A DNA stretch of 64,000 nucleotides from the NCBI GenBank assembly GCA_013399695.1, contig VXAU01002314.1:85952-149951 (forward strand), in the 5' to 3' direction. Position 1 is the stretch's first letter, and every line of letters begins with the position of its first letter. This document shows, one piece after another, positions 45,801 through 56,485 of the stretch. The translations under genes were made by a program, and so were the position numbers. This stretch comes from Formicarius rufipectus. Its lineage: Eukaryota > Chordata > Aves > Passeriformes > Formicariidae. Under the pieces are notes generated by a model. That model was not told the DNA's origin. It made no database searches and saw nothing but the letters and a program-made list of their open reading frames with translations.

Positions 45801-48641
45801 TCTCATAAGCTGTTACAGCAGATGGAAGCTGTTGAAGTATCAGCTTCATGCTTATGTCTTGCCCAAGTAATTATGCCTACAGGCCCAGGGAGGTATTTCA
45901 TAGGTTTGTGACCCTCTGGAAAGTCAAGACAATTCCGTATTTCTAAAGTTTCTAAGTGCAATGCATAGCAAAGACATATTTTATAATACAGCAACAGTTT
46001 AACTGTAATGTGTTGCCTTGTCTTACCTTGCTATATTTATTCATAGCAATAAATACCCACTTTAACACCTGTAAAATTGTGGAATTTACAGGACACACCT
46101 TAGCAACTTAAATTGAACTAACTAATGCCTAGAGAATAAATTAATCTGCGTAGGGAGTCCTTAGAACCTGTCCAAGAACTGTTCAAAAAAAGCATTTAGG
46201 CATCTAAATAACTTAGGATCAGATACACATCTCAGTGCCCACCTGTCTTTGGAGTGCAGCCCTCAAACCTGACAAAGCAATGCAGTGAGACATTACAAAA
46301 ATTATATACATAAAATGGCTGTGAAATCTCTATTGCTGAGCCCCTGCCTTTGTCTCACCTGCCATACTGTGTCACAAAGGATCAACAGGACTGATGCTGC
46401 TTCAGGACCAGGGGCAGCAAAGATGCAGAGCTGCCCCCTTCTCTCTTGGTGAGTACCAGCAATTTGAGATGTTTGCAAAAGATAATGACCATCCTTGAAG
46501 CCTAAACCTTTGTTCAGACTTGGAGGCAGCCCAGGGAAGGTGGTCATGGCCAGGAGATGGGGATGACTTATGGAAGGAAGGACTGGGATGGAAAGAAGGC
46601 AACAGAGTGTTGGTGATCTGGGTTCACTGCCCTGGCTGCCACTGAGAGGATGAGAGGGAATCCTTGCTTCCATGAATAGCTGTGTCCCCACGGATTTCCC
46701 CTGGCCCATTAGCCAGGCTGTCCAGGACTCAGTCTCCAAAGGGATGCCAACCTTGGCAGCTGTCTAAGGTCCTTACACTAGAAAAAGGGCCTGCTGTCAG
46801 GGCCTGCTGAAGCCTGTTAAAACCAGTAGTAAACAGACTCATGATAAAGAAATACTACACAGAGGTAATTCTGCTATTATAAACATACCCTTGAAAAGAG
46901 CAAAACCTTCTGTGGCCATGTGAACACTCTCTGTGCTGCTTCCCTAACTCATCTACAGTCCATCCCTTTGCACATCTTCTGGAGCTGATCTGAAGTAAAT
47001 ACACATTGTGTAACTCAAAAGTGGGCTCCCTGAGGACACTGCTTGAAACCAATATGGCACAAAATCCAGTGTCTGCCACAAACCCAATCTGATTTTTCTG
47101 AGTTGTATGATGTATGCTTTTACTGGGGAACAACCAATTTCTAGAGCTACTACTGTTTAAGGACAGCACTTCTACAGCCAAGCATTAGGAAGGCTTGCAA
47201 TGCCCTGTAGCAGGAAAGAAACAGAGCTGCAGTGATTTACAGTGGTAAAAAGCCTGGCCTTAGGAGTATATCCAGTATTTATATTCCTAGGCAAGGCGCT
47301 AGGGATACAGGCAGAGCATCAGGATAAGGACAGAAGAGAAAGATGGAGGTGCTTAAAGGATGCTGCAAGCACTTGTTGGCTCTTGTTCCAGATCTGTGCA
47401 GTCCCATTTGGAAACTAGTACACATTTGGTACACAGGGTCTTTGCTGAAGCAGAAGGGAAGAACTAGCTGGTAACTTTCATTTAAGGATTCATCAGGGTA
47501 GCCACATGTCAGCTGGAAATGAACATGTGTGCATGATGTTTCCAGCACACAGTCCCACATGCATGTTGGATCCACTGTGCTGGGCCCTTCAGCAACCCAG
47601 TCACAGCTCCTGCTTGGAGCTGTCTGGATGGGAAAAGAGGATAAGACGAGAGAAATGCAGGTTCATGGGAAGCAGCATCTTCTCCACTTGCCAAGGTGCA
47701 CTCACAAGCAGGTCTCAAATAGTCTGGATTTCCAGTTCAGGGATATGTTTCCTCTTTCATATTATGGTTCCATATTGAACCAGACTAGGATTAAAGTGCT
47801 TAAAACTCTGTTGCATTTCCTTCAGACTGGAAATGCATAGGAAACATTTCATGTGGCCACACTGAAACTGCATCTTACAGGAAGGATACTCCCTTGGCTG
47901 TAGTGTAGACAACCTTATTGTATCTATGGTGTCTAATTGCAGCAAGAATGTCAACCCAAAGAACGGCCAGAGAGCTCTGGAGGACCTGATCACTCTGAGC
48001 CAACATGGACTCCAAGACGGAGTTTCCAAGCTCCTGGCTATGAAGCCAGACAAAGACATGCAGAAAGACTCGACACTCTGGCTGGTCTGGATTATCAGGC
48101 AAGAGCACCCCATGGTCTTAAAATGCTGTGAGGCTGCCAGGATAACCCAAAGCCCCACAGAAGACTTGGGCCCCTGCTGCAGAAGACATCCGTGCTCCAT
48201 GTCAATCAACAGATCCTTGCTCCTGGGATGGTTCATCAGGTTTGCTGAAAGCTCATCAAAGCTCAGCCATGAGATCTCCCTCCAGCCCAGTGAATTGACA
48301 TTCTCTAATTGGTGCTATTGATGCCAGCTGGTTAATTAGCTGAGCTCATAAATCACCTATCTAAACACAACTGATCGTGAGTAGAGACATTTTACTGAAG
48401 GGTCTTTTAAGAGGAGACCCAAGATGTGATATGTATGATATTTATTCATGCACTGTGCACATTTGGGTTGCCACATTCCTTGTAAGTGCCTATATTTTCC
48501 CTTCCATTTAATTTAGCTGTTTAACTTCTGTTTATATATTAGTAACTCTTGAAACTCATGGAGTTACTTAGGGCATTTGACTCATCTTTACCTGGGAAAT
48601 CTGTGTTGCAGGGGTACTCACAGGCACACTTTCAGTCCCTC
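27720..48641 (-). CDS. ARHGEF33: ARHGEF33, Dbl-family Rho guanine-nucleotide exchange factor (14 exons, joined)
   Basis: Predicted exchange factor for Rho-family GTPases. Exons from 5' to 3' on the minus strand: 48641-48592, 43445-43281, 41686-41565, 40666-40524, 39219-39160, 37986-37771, 37146-37017, 36304-36172, 35373-35290, 34419-34336, 33542-33394, 32535-32377, 30288-29535, 27857-27720. Every border has AG/GT and all phases agree, giving 794 residues plus stop before any upstream start exon. Order of parts: coiled coil rich in Glu/Lys (43.4-41.6 kb), Ser/Pro-rich linker, DH domain (37.1-33.4 kb), then a long probably disordered region and a polybasic end. No PH domain is visible. Identity rests on close agreement with the human protein as I remember it, and on the position tail-to-tail with SOS1, as in human 2p22. 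The start exon is uncertain (see 60523-60535). The exact GTPase target is not evident. Confidence 0.93.
27858..29534 (-). other. ARHGEF33: ARHGEF33 last intron, no gene seen
   Basis: 1.7 kb intron. A CT-rich run (27915-27933) forms the acceptor tract on the opposite strand side; no repeat family recognised. Confidence 0.7.
29535..30288 (-). CDS. ARHGEF33: ARHGEF33 largest coding exon, disordered region
   Basis: 754 bp between cttatttttaag and GTAAGG. It encodes HLMPQMKKPQPT, EIPEMEYEAP-like acidic stretches, SPASSESSLDICFLRPVNF, a Ser/Arg-rich part and a final SFLE before the donor. The block SPASSESSLDICFLRPV is strongly conserved with human and is likely a binding motif. If the donor is not used, the frame ends at 29517 after five more residues. 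Confidence 0.92.
30905..31885 (+). repeat. CR1 LINE 3' region, interrupted
   Basis: Left part shows ATCCATGCATCAGACCAGAC, ATGATGAGGTCCCACCTGG and CCTCAGTTCAGGATGAATG. Right part shows GTCTGTTCAGCCTGGAGGAG, TCCCCAGAGAAGTGGTCACA, GTGGGTCCCTTCCAACTCAA and a tail ATTCTGTGAG. Between them about 170 bp (31.31-31.48 kb) fit CR1 poorly, so the copy is either interrupted or locally diverged. It lies antisense to ARHGEF33. Confidence 0.82.
31895..32140 (-). repeat. Old CR1/L3-like fragment
   Basis: Read on the minus strand it carries the pattern GGGACTCACTACCACAAGAT and GAGTTCAAAAAGACACA, like the 3' parts of ancient amniote CR1 elements. Strongly diverged. Confidence 0.45.
32377..32535 (-). CDS. ARHGEF33: ARHGEF33 coding exon after the DH domain
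   Basis: 159 bp between ctcctccctcag and GTAAGC, 1 base needed in and 2 carried out. It encodes SSLVKLYKGLTSQCTSQEVS, then PTPSAASIRDSGIHTEETIQ and a Ser/Pro-rich end. LVKLYKGL and the SIRDSGIHTEE stretch parallel the human protein. Read-through of the donor would stop at once. Confidence 0.92.
32536..33393 (-). other. ARHGEF33: ARHGEF33 intron with a CR1-like fragment
   Basis: 0.86 kb intron. The left part (about 32597-32815) looks CR1-derived; the rest shows nothing. Confidence 0.6.
32597..32815 (-). repeat. CR1-like fragment
   Basis: Begins with tagaatcacagaaa, the reverse complement of a CR1 tail, and continues with GGACTGGGAGAGGCCTT and a TGCTCCAGCCCTTTACCACC stretch familiar from CR1 on the reverse strand. 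Moderately diverged. Confidence 0.55.
33394..33542 (-). CDS. ARHGEF33: ARHGEF33 coding exon, DH domain C-terminal helix
   Basis: 149 bp between ctgtgcctcag and GTAAGC. It encodes NVLKFTEQEHPDYYLLLVCV, then QRLRVFISHYSLLFQCNEDL and LIQKRKKLK. This is the last long DH helix, where PH domains usually follow; none does here. Confidence 0.94.
33543..34335 (-). other. ARHGEF33: ARHGEF33 intron, nothing else seen
   Basis: 0.8 kb intron within the DH domain; open frames on both strands are unsupported. Confidence 0.7.
34336..34419 (-). CDS. ARHGEF33: ARHGEF33 coding exon, DH domain CR2
   Basis: 84 bp, phase 0 at both ends, between ctctatttcag and GTAGGA. It encodes VEEEIKSDLYILFFHIVQRI followed by PEYLIHLQ. 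QRIPEYLIHL matches the conserved 'Q-R-x-x-x-Y-x-x-x-L' DH core. Confidence 0.94.
34420..35289 (-). other. ARHGEF33: ARHGEF33 intron, nothing else seen
   Basis: 0.87 kb intron within the DH domain without recognised repeats. Confidence 0.7.
35290..35373 (-). CDS. ARHGEF33: ARHGEF33 coding exon, DH domain
   Basis: 84 bp, phase 0 at both ends, between cttttgtaag and GTAAAC. It encodes NNFLDYYVAYLRDLPECISL followed by IHVVILKE, the DH segment with a Tyr-x-x-Tyr-like pattern typical of the family. Confidence 0.94.
35374..36171 (-). other. ARHGEF33: ARHGEF33 intron, nothing else seen
   Basis: 0.8 kb intron. A plus-strand open frame (35805-36308) overlaps the next exon antisense and has no homology. 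Confidence 0.7.
36172..36304 (-). CDS. ARHGEF33: ARHGEF33 coding exon, DH domain
   Basis: 133 bp between tctcccttcag and GTATGT. It encodes FFPNSLRFLVQQHVDLLHAL, then QERVLSWPRQGILGDIFLKL, ending TNDE in phase 0. It corresponds to DH helices 2-4. Confidence 0.94.
36305..37016 (-). other. ARHGEF33: ARHGEF33 intron, nothing else seen
   Basis: 0.7 kb intron between DH exons. Confidence 0.7.
37017..37146 (-). CDS. ARHGEF33: ARHGEF33 coding exon, DH domain CR1 helix
   Basis: 130 bp between atcttctggaag and GTATTC. It encodes KRQNIALELLESERKYVINL, then SLILKIKATLQG. ELLESERKYV is the conserved first DH helix (CR1), which carries the catalytic Glu of Dbl proteins. Confidence 0.94.
37147..37770 (-). 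other. ARHGEF33: ARHGEF33 intron, nothing else seen
   Basis: 0.62 kb intron before the DH domain. Confidence 0.7.
37771..37986 (-). CDS. ARHGEF33: ARHGEF33 coding exon, linker before DH domain
   Basis: 216 bp between gtcattgcag and GTAAGG, phase 1 at both ends. It includes KMHLPSTVWKQPKDTKDWGD, then EYISKEQPERGKDMGQSRYS and EPSLAG, matching the human pre-DH region. Ser/Asp/Lys-rich, probably unstructured. Confidence 0.92.
37987..39159 (-). other. ARHGEF33: ARHGEF33 intron, nothing else seen
   Basis: 1.2 kb intron; no recognised repeat or coding signal. Confidence 0.7.
39160..39219 (-). CDS. ARHGEF33: ARHGEF33 coding exon, 60-bp linker
   Basis: 60 bp between gttcttcaacag and GTATGA, phase 1 at both ends, encoding VSDTRIMPMGEGGVKVIAGP. 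Similarity to the human linker is weaker here, but both splice sites and the phases fit. Being symmetric, it could be skipped without a frameshift. Confidence 0.75.
39220..40523 (-). other. ARHGEF33: ARHGEF33 intron, nothing else seen
   Basis: 1.3 kb intron. A T-rich tract lies at 40459-40488. The open frames here on both strands show no homology. Confidence 0.7.
40524..40666 (-). CDS. ARHGEF33: ARHGEF33 coding exon, linker
   Basis: 143 bp between tttgtacag and GTAAGA. It encodes RTQKDDHGSQTVPTPLQGSP, then FRSINLPEPVLINEDFTSLL and onwards to VTYEK. The motif SPFRSIN followed by PEPVL agrees with the human linker. Confidence 0.9.
40667..41564 (-). other. ARHGEF33: ARHGEF33 intron, nothing else seen
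   Basis: 0.9 kb intron; a short AT-rich imperfect palindrome (ctaattaaatagcttaatta) lies near 40.91 kb. Confidence 0.7.
41565..41686 (-). CDS. ARHGEF33: ARHGEF33 coding exon, coiled coil
   Basis: 122 bp between gtttctcag and GTAAGA, phase 0 in, 2 out. It encodes EELSDAKSMIEEISAKQEEM, then QQKIEQLQQEKRRESRKMKA, a strongly charged coiled coil, likely for dimerisation. Confidence 0.93.
41687..43280 (-). other. ARHGEF33: ARHGEF33 intron, nothing else seen
   Basis: 1.6 kb intron between the two coiled-coil exons; no recognised repeat. Confidence 0.7.
43281..43445 (-). CDS. ARHGEF33: ARHGEF33 coding exon, coiled coil
   Basis: 165 bp, phase 0 at both ends, between tgctttag and GTAGGA. It encodes LQALASELKAGFTEAMQELS, then RIQHGEYALEEKVKSCRCAM and further heptad-like helix to LNTFK. 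It matches the start of the human coiled coil. Confidence 0.93.
43446..48591 (-). other. ARHGEF33: ARHGEF33 intron, no gene seen
   Basis: 5.1 kb intron. The segment 47.76-48.32 kb is open in several frames on both strands but matches nothing I recognise. Confidence 0.6.
48592..48641 (-). CDS. ARHGEF33: ARHGEF33 coding exon, N-terminal segment
   Basis: 50 bp between acceptor attcccacag and donor GTAAAG. After two bases of a split codon it reads GTESVPVSTPATQISQ, matching the human N-terminus pattern (G-x-E-x-x-P-V-x-x-P-x-T-Q-I-x-Q). It joins in phase 0 to LQALASEL in the next exon. It is too short to stand out as an open frame. Confidence 0.75.
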
Positions 48642-49321
48642 CTGTGGGAATAAAGAACTTCAGTCAATTAAAATGACTTATAATGGTTGCTATAAATAAC
48701 TGGAACAGCGGGTTTGAAGTCCCTCTTGAGTTTTAAAGGACTCAAGTCTCACTTTAGGAGGTCTGAACTCCATATCATCTGTAAAATAAACTGCAATTCT
48801 AAAACAAGAATAACTCACCTAAATCAGACATTAAATTCACCTTATTTGCCATCCTGTCTGGCCAAAGCTGATCCATGCAAAGAAGTGAGAAAGCTTTTAT
48901 GTGCAATTGGAACTAAAGTGTTCCCTGTGAAGTTTAGTTCTGTAACTAAGTAACAGGTTTTTTGTCCTAAGGCATTAGTGATCCGGTTCTTTTCTGAAAT
49001 AGTCCATTTTGTCCTCTACTATATTGTGCATATTTCTGTCATGTCCACAAAAGGCTGACCTGATCTGTATATTTTAAGCCCTAAGTTGTATTTTGTCATG
49101 ATGCATTCCAAGCAGTAATCATGTCTTTTTGAACACAAAAGAAATGCACTTTTCCATCAGTTTCATCATTAATGGGGTTTTATGGCATTGTGATCCCACC
49201 TGATCTTGTACAATGGAGATAGACTTTACATTTCTGGAACAGACTTAGCTCATGGAGGAGATTATATCTGCTTTGCAGAAGTATTTTGGGCACTGCAGAG
49301 ACATTATCTCTAGGCATTAAA

Positions 49322-49383
49322 CATAGAATCATAGAATTATTTGAGTTGGAAGGGACCTTTTAAAGGTCATCTAGTTCAAACAT
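49322..49383 (-). repeat. CR1 LINE 3' tail
   Basis: catagaatcatagaatta then GAGTTGGAAGGGACCTTT and GGTCATCTAGTTCAAAC: the reverse complement of the CR1 terminus. Very short 5'-truncated copy. Confidence 0.85.
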
Positions 49384-52300
49384 TTTTATTGACACCAAAA
49401 ATTCTATTTATTGTTTCCTCTTCTAATATAGTCTCTTCTGTGCAGAAACCTTCAATTATCCAACAGAAATTACTGCTAGTTGTGCTGCCATTGCACTTTG
49501 AGGAAGTTCCAGTCCAATGGCCATCAATTTCCATGTTATTCCCTACATCAGGGTCTCATGCTGGCCCTCACACCCAGAAAACACCATGCCACTTGGTTCC
49601 TTGTCTGGATCACCTCTCCTTGACAATGACACTTCATGAGGTGAGTTTTCTCTTACAGCCAAGAATTTGCTTCACCCATCTCAGCTGCCAGTCACAGACA
49701 CAATCAGTCACCCCATGCACAATTTCTAGGGGAAGCCAAGCTCCCTCTTTCCATGCTGTCTGCAGATGCTTGATGCCTTACCCATCTGGGCCTCTAAGAC
49801 CAAAGAAATTCAGTCCTGCACAGGCTGGAAAAGTGCAGGAAGGACTCTACACAGTCAGCCAGTGGAAAGCTGAAGCCTGGAAGTCAGAACTATACAAGGC
49901 ACAGCTACATTCTGACTTCTTTACCCCTAAGGGGTAATATGGGTTACCACCAAGGGCACCTATGAATTGGCCCTGTTCTGGTCTCCAGAATTTGTCCTGA
50001 TTCAGAGAAACTTGAGCAAATTCCCCAGTGACTTGCAGAATGGAGAGGAAGAGAGGCCATGTGCTCCTCTCTGCCCATGTGCCACTGCATGCCTGTGCAA
50101 GGGGCATGCCTGGCTGTGGGGTTGGGTAGCTGGGTCAGACACTGACTCTGGGGAATATCCTCCCATGTTTCTTCCTGGGGAAAACAAGGGGCAGTGGGCT
50201 GACTGGGAGAAGTGACTATTACTCCAGACTGCCAGCTGTTTGGGGTCAGAACTCATCAGCCAGCCTGCACCAAGTCCCATATTTCAATTTTAAAATGACA
50301 GGTTGTCTTCATTTTCAGCTTTGGCCCTCCTGGGTCTTTTCTTCCAGATTTTCTCTGCAACTCCATAAAGTAGAAACCGATTTTTGGCCTGATGCTTTCT
50401 CATGATGCCTGGAGCTGAGACTTGAGAAGGCAGCTGTTGTGTACAGTGATCCTCCTGAATCATGGCAGCTGAGGCCCATGCCTGTTCTTATATGTTACTC
50501 CTGGACTCTTACTGTGGGATGGTAAGGACTGACCCAAAAAGAGCAAGAGAACATATCTCTGAATTAATGGTACAATACAAACCAGATGCTGGGAGGACAG
50601 AGAGATACTGCTTTTACAAAATGGTGGGTGTATTGAATGCTGAGCTTTCTGAAGGGCTAGAGGTGTCAGGCAGAAGCACAGCACAGCAAGGAAGAGCCTT
50701 GGTCTCTCCTCACATTTTCTTTGGACATCTTTCAATCTGATATGTAACCCAGAGGGCCTGGCCCAAACCCTGAAGAAGTCTGTAGGGATCTTTCATTGGA
50801 GTTTGGTTATGGGCGAGTCTGTAATGTCCATGGATATACTCAAAACAAAGAACTGCTCCTGAGCAAGACCCCGATTGAGGAAAAGGTCACTGCTGCTGTG
50901 ACTTTACCTCCCACCTTTGCCATGAGTGCTGTCTGCATAGGCCCAGAAAAAAACCCAGACCATTTCTATAAAGTCACAGCTAAGAGCTAGAGCAGAAGAG
51001 ACTCCTCACAGTCACACTCTGAGAAGCAATGGGCTTTGGGGTTATCTCCCAATTTCTGCAGTGAACATCTGCAGCCCGTGAGGACATACCAATTAATTGG
51101 AAAAAAATCCCTGAATTAATTTCCTTTTCAGTCTGCTGTAGTGTAGGGGCCTAAGTACACAGACCTAATTTAATCAAATTAGAATAATAATAATAGAGAA
51201 ATTAACTTTTCTGTCACCCATGCCATGACTATTGGCACCACCAAGCATCTTTTAAGAGGGAAAGAGATGATCTAGTCTCCCTCCTGAACTGACAGTTGTG
51301 GGCACTCCTAAAGCTGCTCCTGTTGCTCATAGTTTCAAGAGTTCCTCAGCATATGGACACAGTACCTCTGAAGTTGCAAGGCAGAGCACAGTGCAAGGGG
51401 TTTGGTGTGAAAAGCAAATACCACCAGCTCCACATTCCTCTGAAAGAAGTTGATAACCCCTAAAACCCTGGATTTGAAACCCCTAAGCTTTGCAGACTTT
51501 CTAGAAGTTCTGCAGGGACTGGTTGCATGGAAGCAATGTGGCCTGAATATATCTTGGTGCTTGCAAGATTGAGACTGGTGCAGATATCTGGGTTGTGGTA
51601 CTAACATAAACAAGAAGCCTTTGCTTCAAAGCATGTGGGGAAGAGAAGTAGATCCTCATCTTAGTGCCCTCATGGAAGACAGAGCTTTGGGCAATCTCTG
51701 TACATCCTAAGGCAGAGGTGGAGTCCAAGGCAAGAAAAGGAATGACTTCCCATGCTGGACATTACATATACCACATGATTATTTTCCAGAGGTAGAGAGA
51801 GGTGGTTCTAAAATAAGAGATAAAAGCTTAAACCTCCATGTATATTTCTATGAAACTTAAAGTACTGAACATCTGCCCACAGCTGCCACGGTTAAGAGGT
51901 GCTCTCAGGAGGGCTGGATGGTGGCCAGCAGACAGGTCATATGAGAGCACATTTCTGCCTCACTATCTTTCATACTATCAAGAAGTGAAATAAGAGGGTG
52001 CTTTACCTTCGTGTTTGTTTGAATCCATGGCTGCTTATAGGGTGTGCGTCCTTGCAGGGACTCCTGTCCTCACTCGGGAGGGTTCTGGCTGGTCACTGGG
52101 AACATCCCATGGCTTAGAGCTGCCCACATGTGAGCCCTGTGGTGGGTCAGCTGATCTGAACCCTGAGTGCAGAAAGATGCAGAAAGGGTTTATTGAGCAA
52201 AGGTGCTCAAAGTTCAGAAAACAGAGGAAGGAGAAGGGATTTGAGAAGAAATGAAGCACCCTAGAGATATCTTTGGGATCACAGTGCCTCCACAGAATGG

Positions 52301-53654
52301 GTGCTGGTACAAATACTTCCCTCCCAGCCCAAGGCCACTTGTTCTTACATGAACAGGTGACTAAGAGGTCCTATGTAATCCCACAGAGACTATTTGCTCA
52401 GCAAGATACTTCTTGTATGAACACTGAATCCAAATATTATGTAGTTTGCACATCATATGAACAATTTGCAATGTGTGCGCTGAGACAAAGAACCAACTTT
52501 TTGCTGTGCAGCCCAAAATGTCCTTCAGACTTATGTTTGGGCCATAGAAATATTGCATTCAGAATGCTGCTGCACAGTTCTGCCGGAACTTTAGGAGACA
52601 GTTGTACTACCATGCCTGACTCGGAGACACAGGAGTGCTTCAAGGCACCTCGAACGGAGAGATGTAGCCTCTCCAGGAACCAGGGACAACAGAGCATGCA
52701 TGACACCATGCCCAAGCCAATCCCTTGGTAAAGCACCTCATCAGTCTGGTATTGGGGTTAGGACCTTGAGAACAGCCTTAAGATAAGGCCTAATTAATGA
52801 CACAGGCAGAGACACAAAAATGGATTGCACCAGCTCACACTTCTCTTATCAGCATGGGCCCTGCCCCACATCCATGCATCTCCTCCCCGGAGTTTAATTC
52901 AAGTCTGCTTTTGTCCAGCCGTACTAGGAAACTAGATTTAGGACTCCAGAATAACATCCTACCTCCATTCCTGTTGGACACATGCTGAAGGCTGATGTGA
53001 GTCATCATTAGCTTTGCTAATGGGACTGGAGTGGCCAGTGTAATTATGTCAGAGCTCTGCTGACACGGCTCTGCCAAGAGGGCTGTGGTGGTTCAGAGAA
53101 GTCAGAGGTGATGCTTTCAGGGAAGTAGGCACAGAGAAAGACATATAGCATTAAATAGATGGGAGACATGCAAAATATGCAAGAACCCTGAGTGGTTATA
53201 GTAACTGAGGACAGAAGCAGCTACTTCTGTTGCAGTCAGAAGTGTAACTTGGGGGCCCCACACTTTCGACCTAAGAGCTTTTGAGAGTGGAATTCCCAGG
53301 AGAAGAATGTGATGACACTATCCGTGCCACAGAATAACCATCCAGCCTCTCACTGACGGTATGTGGACTGAAAGACTTCCAGGATAGTGCTGTTGGGACT
53401 TGGGGTTGAGGATCTTCTTAAGACTGCAGATTAACTTATTTATAAGAGAGCTGTTTATGAGCTCACTTGCGAAGATCCACTGACATCTCAAGACAGGATC
53501 TTCTCATGAGGCATGTGGAAAACCTGAGCAAAGGTTTTCACCTTTGATGTGGGCTTTGTACAAACAGGTTGGATTTGAGTGAGATAAGTCTCAGAGTTCA
53601 TTACATCTGGTTTTGATCAGCTGATAGTGTAACAGTTATTTTTTTGTGCTGAAG

Positions 53655-54040
53655 ACTCTTTGATTCATGATAGAGTTTAGATGGGCAGGGACCTGTGGAG
53701 TTACCTGACTCAAAGCAAAGCTAGACCAGGTTGCTCAGGTTTGCACCTGATCAAAGTCTGAGTATGTCCCAGGCTACAAAATTCTCAACACTTCTGGGCC
53801 TATCCCAGGGCTGAACTGCTCCCATGAGGAAGAATCTTTTCCTTATGGCCAACTAAGCTTTCTCTTGTTGGAGCTTGTGCCTATGGCTATTTATGCTTTC
53901 TTGGTGTCTGTCTGTCTGGATCCTGTTAGATAGTTGCAGGTGGCTGTAGAACTCCCTCTGCCTTCCCTTCCCCAAGCTGGACCAACACAGCTCACTCAGC
54001 CTCTTCATGCTCTGTATTCCAACCTTCTTCATCAGAAAAA
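53655..54040 (-). repeat. Diverged CR1 LINE fragment
   Basis: Reverse-strand CR1 pattern: GGGCAGGGACCTGTGGAG, GAAGAATCTTTTCCTTATGG, GTTGGAGCTTGTGCC, CCCCAAGCTGGACCAACACA, CTCACTCAGCCTCTTCATG in the usual order. Confidence 0.7.
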
Positions 54041-56189
54041 AACAACAAAAAAAAGTTATTTCTTTTTCTGATAGGTATTACAGAGAATGGCAAGAATGTT
54101 ATTTGCTTCCAAAACATGTAAATATGCAGTTGTTTTTAAAGTAGCTAAACCTCCTCTCTGGTAGTTTTGAGAAGTTACTTAAGTTTGTGTCTCTGAGCAA
54201 AACAGAATTTTAAATTCTATTCAGTAGCAAAGTTGTTAAAACTTTGCTCCCAATTTAAACTAGTCAGTGTCACAGAAAATTCCTGAGGCTTTTGTTATTG
54301 GGCTGTTGAATTAGTGTGTTTAACAGAGATCTGGTTTCAAAATTCAGAATTGTTTTTGCAATATTGGGAGAAAAGGAACAAATAGGAAAGACAAAACAGA
54401 TATGAAAGAAACATGAACCTCCTCTATTTTCACTGAAAACAATGAAAACAGCTTTCTTCTGGAAATTTCATTAATTTTTTCTTTTCAGCACATTTTTACC
54501 CATTCTGCTATTACTGTTTTACCATGCCAATTATAGCAATATAACAGTATACCATTGTTAACTATTAATAATTAATAAACCAAATAAATTAGTATTAAGT
54601 TAGTTGTATTAATATACCATGAAATACACTAACTACAGTCTGTCTCAAAGACTTTGTCATTTTACTACCCACTTGCTGAATTATTCTGGGGTCACTAACT
54701 CTCCAGTTTCAATGTGACATTCATACCTCTGGCCTTTGCAAGTCAGAGTGACCATACCCTACCAGACCCAAAAACATTGATTGTGGGAGCAAGCATCTAA
54801 CCTGTACTGCTGCACAGGTTTAAATGGGGGAGTCAGGGGACTGTAATGCATGAGCAAACAATGTATGAACAGGTTGCAATGGCAGGCATCCAAAATTAAA
54901 GGAAACCAAAATCCAGAATTAAAGCATAATTCAGGTCCACCAAGTGCTTTCTACTTCCTCTCTTAGACCAGCTCCCTTCAAATACATGTGTTTCTGTTCC
55001 ACTGTGACCCAGCATGTTACCAGAGTTATGACATCAGTCTCACAGGTGGTGATTCAGAGTGAAGGATGCATCTGTGGCAGCCTCCCTAACACATGGACAC
55101 CTGCAGTTGTCAGGGGGGAGTGATGCACCTGAGAGGAGAAGCTTACAGGAGGGTATTCACCCCTGGGCTGTGCTACAGGTAATGGCATGAAATGTCTTGA
55201 GTCCAGTACAAAGAAAGAGGTTTGTCTGATATGAAGAAAAAAAATATAACCTACATGAGATTTAAATAAGAGAGAAGTAATACTTTTAGAAGCATCCTTG
55301 TGTGAGGATGCATCATTGCCTCATTACCTGTGTTCTGTTTTCATGTGCTTTCAAATCAGGGCCACACAGGGAAGGTGTAGCATTTTGGCACTGATCTTAT
55401 CTCTTAGATTGTAAAAACCCTGTGGGTTCCTTGTATCAGAAGTAATTTTTTCCTTATAGAGGGGACTCCAAACAGTACCTCTACAGCCTGAAGGTTCAGC
55501 TCAGGAGCTTCCACATTACACTCATACAGACAAGGACAATGTTTAAGCACAGTCTGTGTCCTCTGCAGAACTCAGGAGTGAGGCTTTGAAACTGGGACAC
55601 CGGGGATGCTGCCATCCCCTCCTGCTCCAGGCATACCAGGAGCCCTGCCATATGGCTGCACAGCAAAGTAGGTTGACCTCGGTTAAGTGGGTCCAGAAAA
55701 TCTTACCTGTTTTACCAGAGTAACTGTCTTTGTGTGTCCTCTACCTGCAGTCTGCAATTTTCTGAGTCCCCCCCTGGTTTTTTGTTACATCTAGTAATTG
55801 CATTGCACTGGCTGCTTTTGAGCAGGGGGCTTACTGCTGGGTTCTGTGAACATGTAACATTGCCTCTTTCTCCCTGGTTCTTTTGAATTGCTGAATATAG
55901 GGAGCAAAACTTACCAGTCCTTCCCCATCACTAAGCAAACAGAAAGTGAACCTCACCATGGCTTGGAGGGAATACTTGTCCTCTGTTCCCCCTGACTGCA
56001 GGATGAGGAAGCTGTTAGCACTGTCCTCACCAGTGACCAGGGTTTCAGTCTGAGCTGGCTGAACAGTGTCTGGCTTGTGCCTAAAGGGTGCAAAAAGGGG
56101 CTGGAAAATAGGGCTGATGTTTGGCCCTAAGACCCTGGATGTGGGTTGCTTGGTCAAATCCTCCCTCTGTTGAGTCCTAAGCTCTCAAC

Positions 56190-56485
56190 AGAGTCCAGCT
56201 GAACTTTGTATGGCTCTCCTTCAACTTCCTGCTCAAGTCAAGACTAGATCAGGTTCCTCAGGACTCTGTCCAACTGGATATTTCCCACACAGGAGTCTCC
56301 ACAGCCACTCTTGGCCCTCCAGTACCCCGAGAAAGAATATTTTTCCTTACATCCAGTTGGGGTTTCCCTTAGCTGCAGCTCATGCCCATTGCCTTTCACT
56401 GTGCATCTCTGGAATGATTCTGGACTCCATCTGCTTTACAGCCCCCTTGAGACAGAGATGATTCCCCCCTCCACCTTTTTGTCTC
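56190..56485 (-). repeat. Diverged CR1 LINE fragment
   Basis: Reverse-strand CR1 internal pattern: GAATATTTTTCCTTACATCC, AGCTGCAGCTCATGCCCATT, GATTCTGGACTCCATCTGC and GATGATTCCCCCCTCCACC. The 3' terminus is not present. Confidence 0.65.

Noticed and set aside
49341..49937. 198-codon plus-strand open frame
   Set aside because: Its ATG lies inside a CR1 tail and the translation has no recognisable motif. It is the longest unexplained frame, but length alone is weak evidence in 64 kb.
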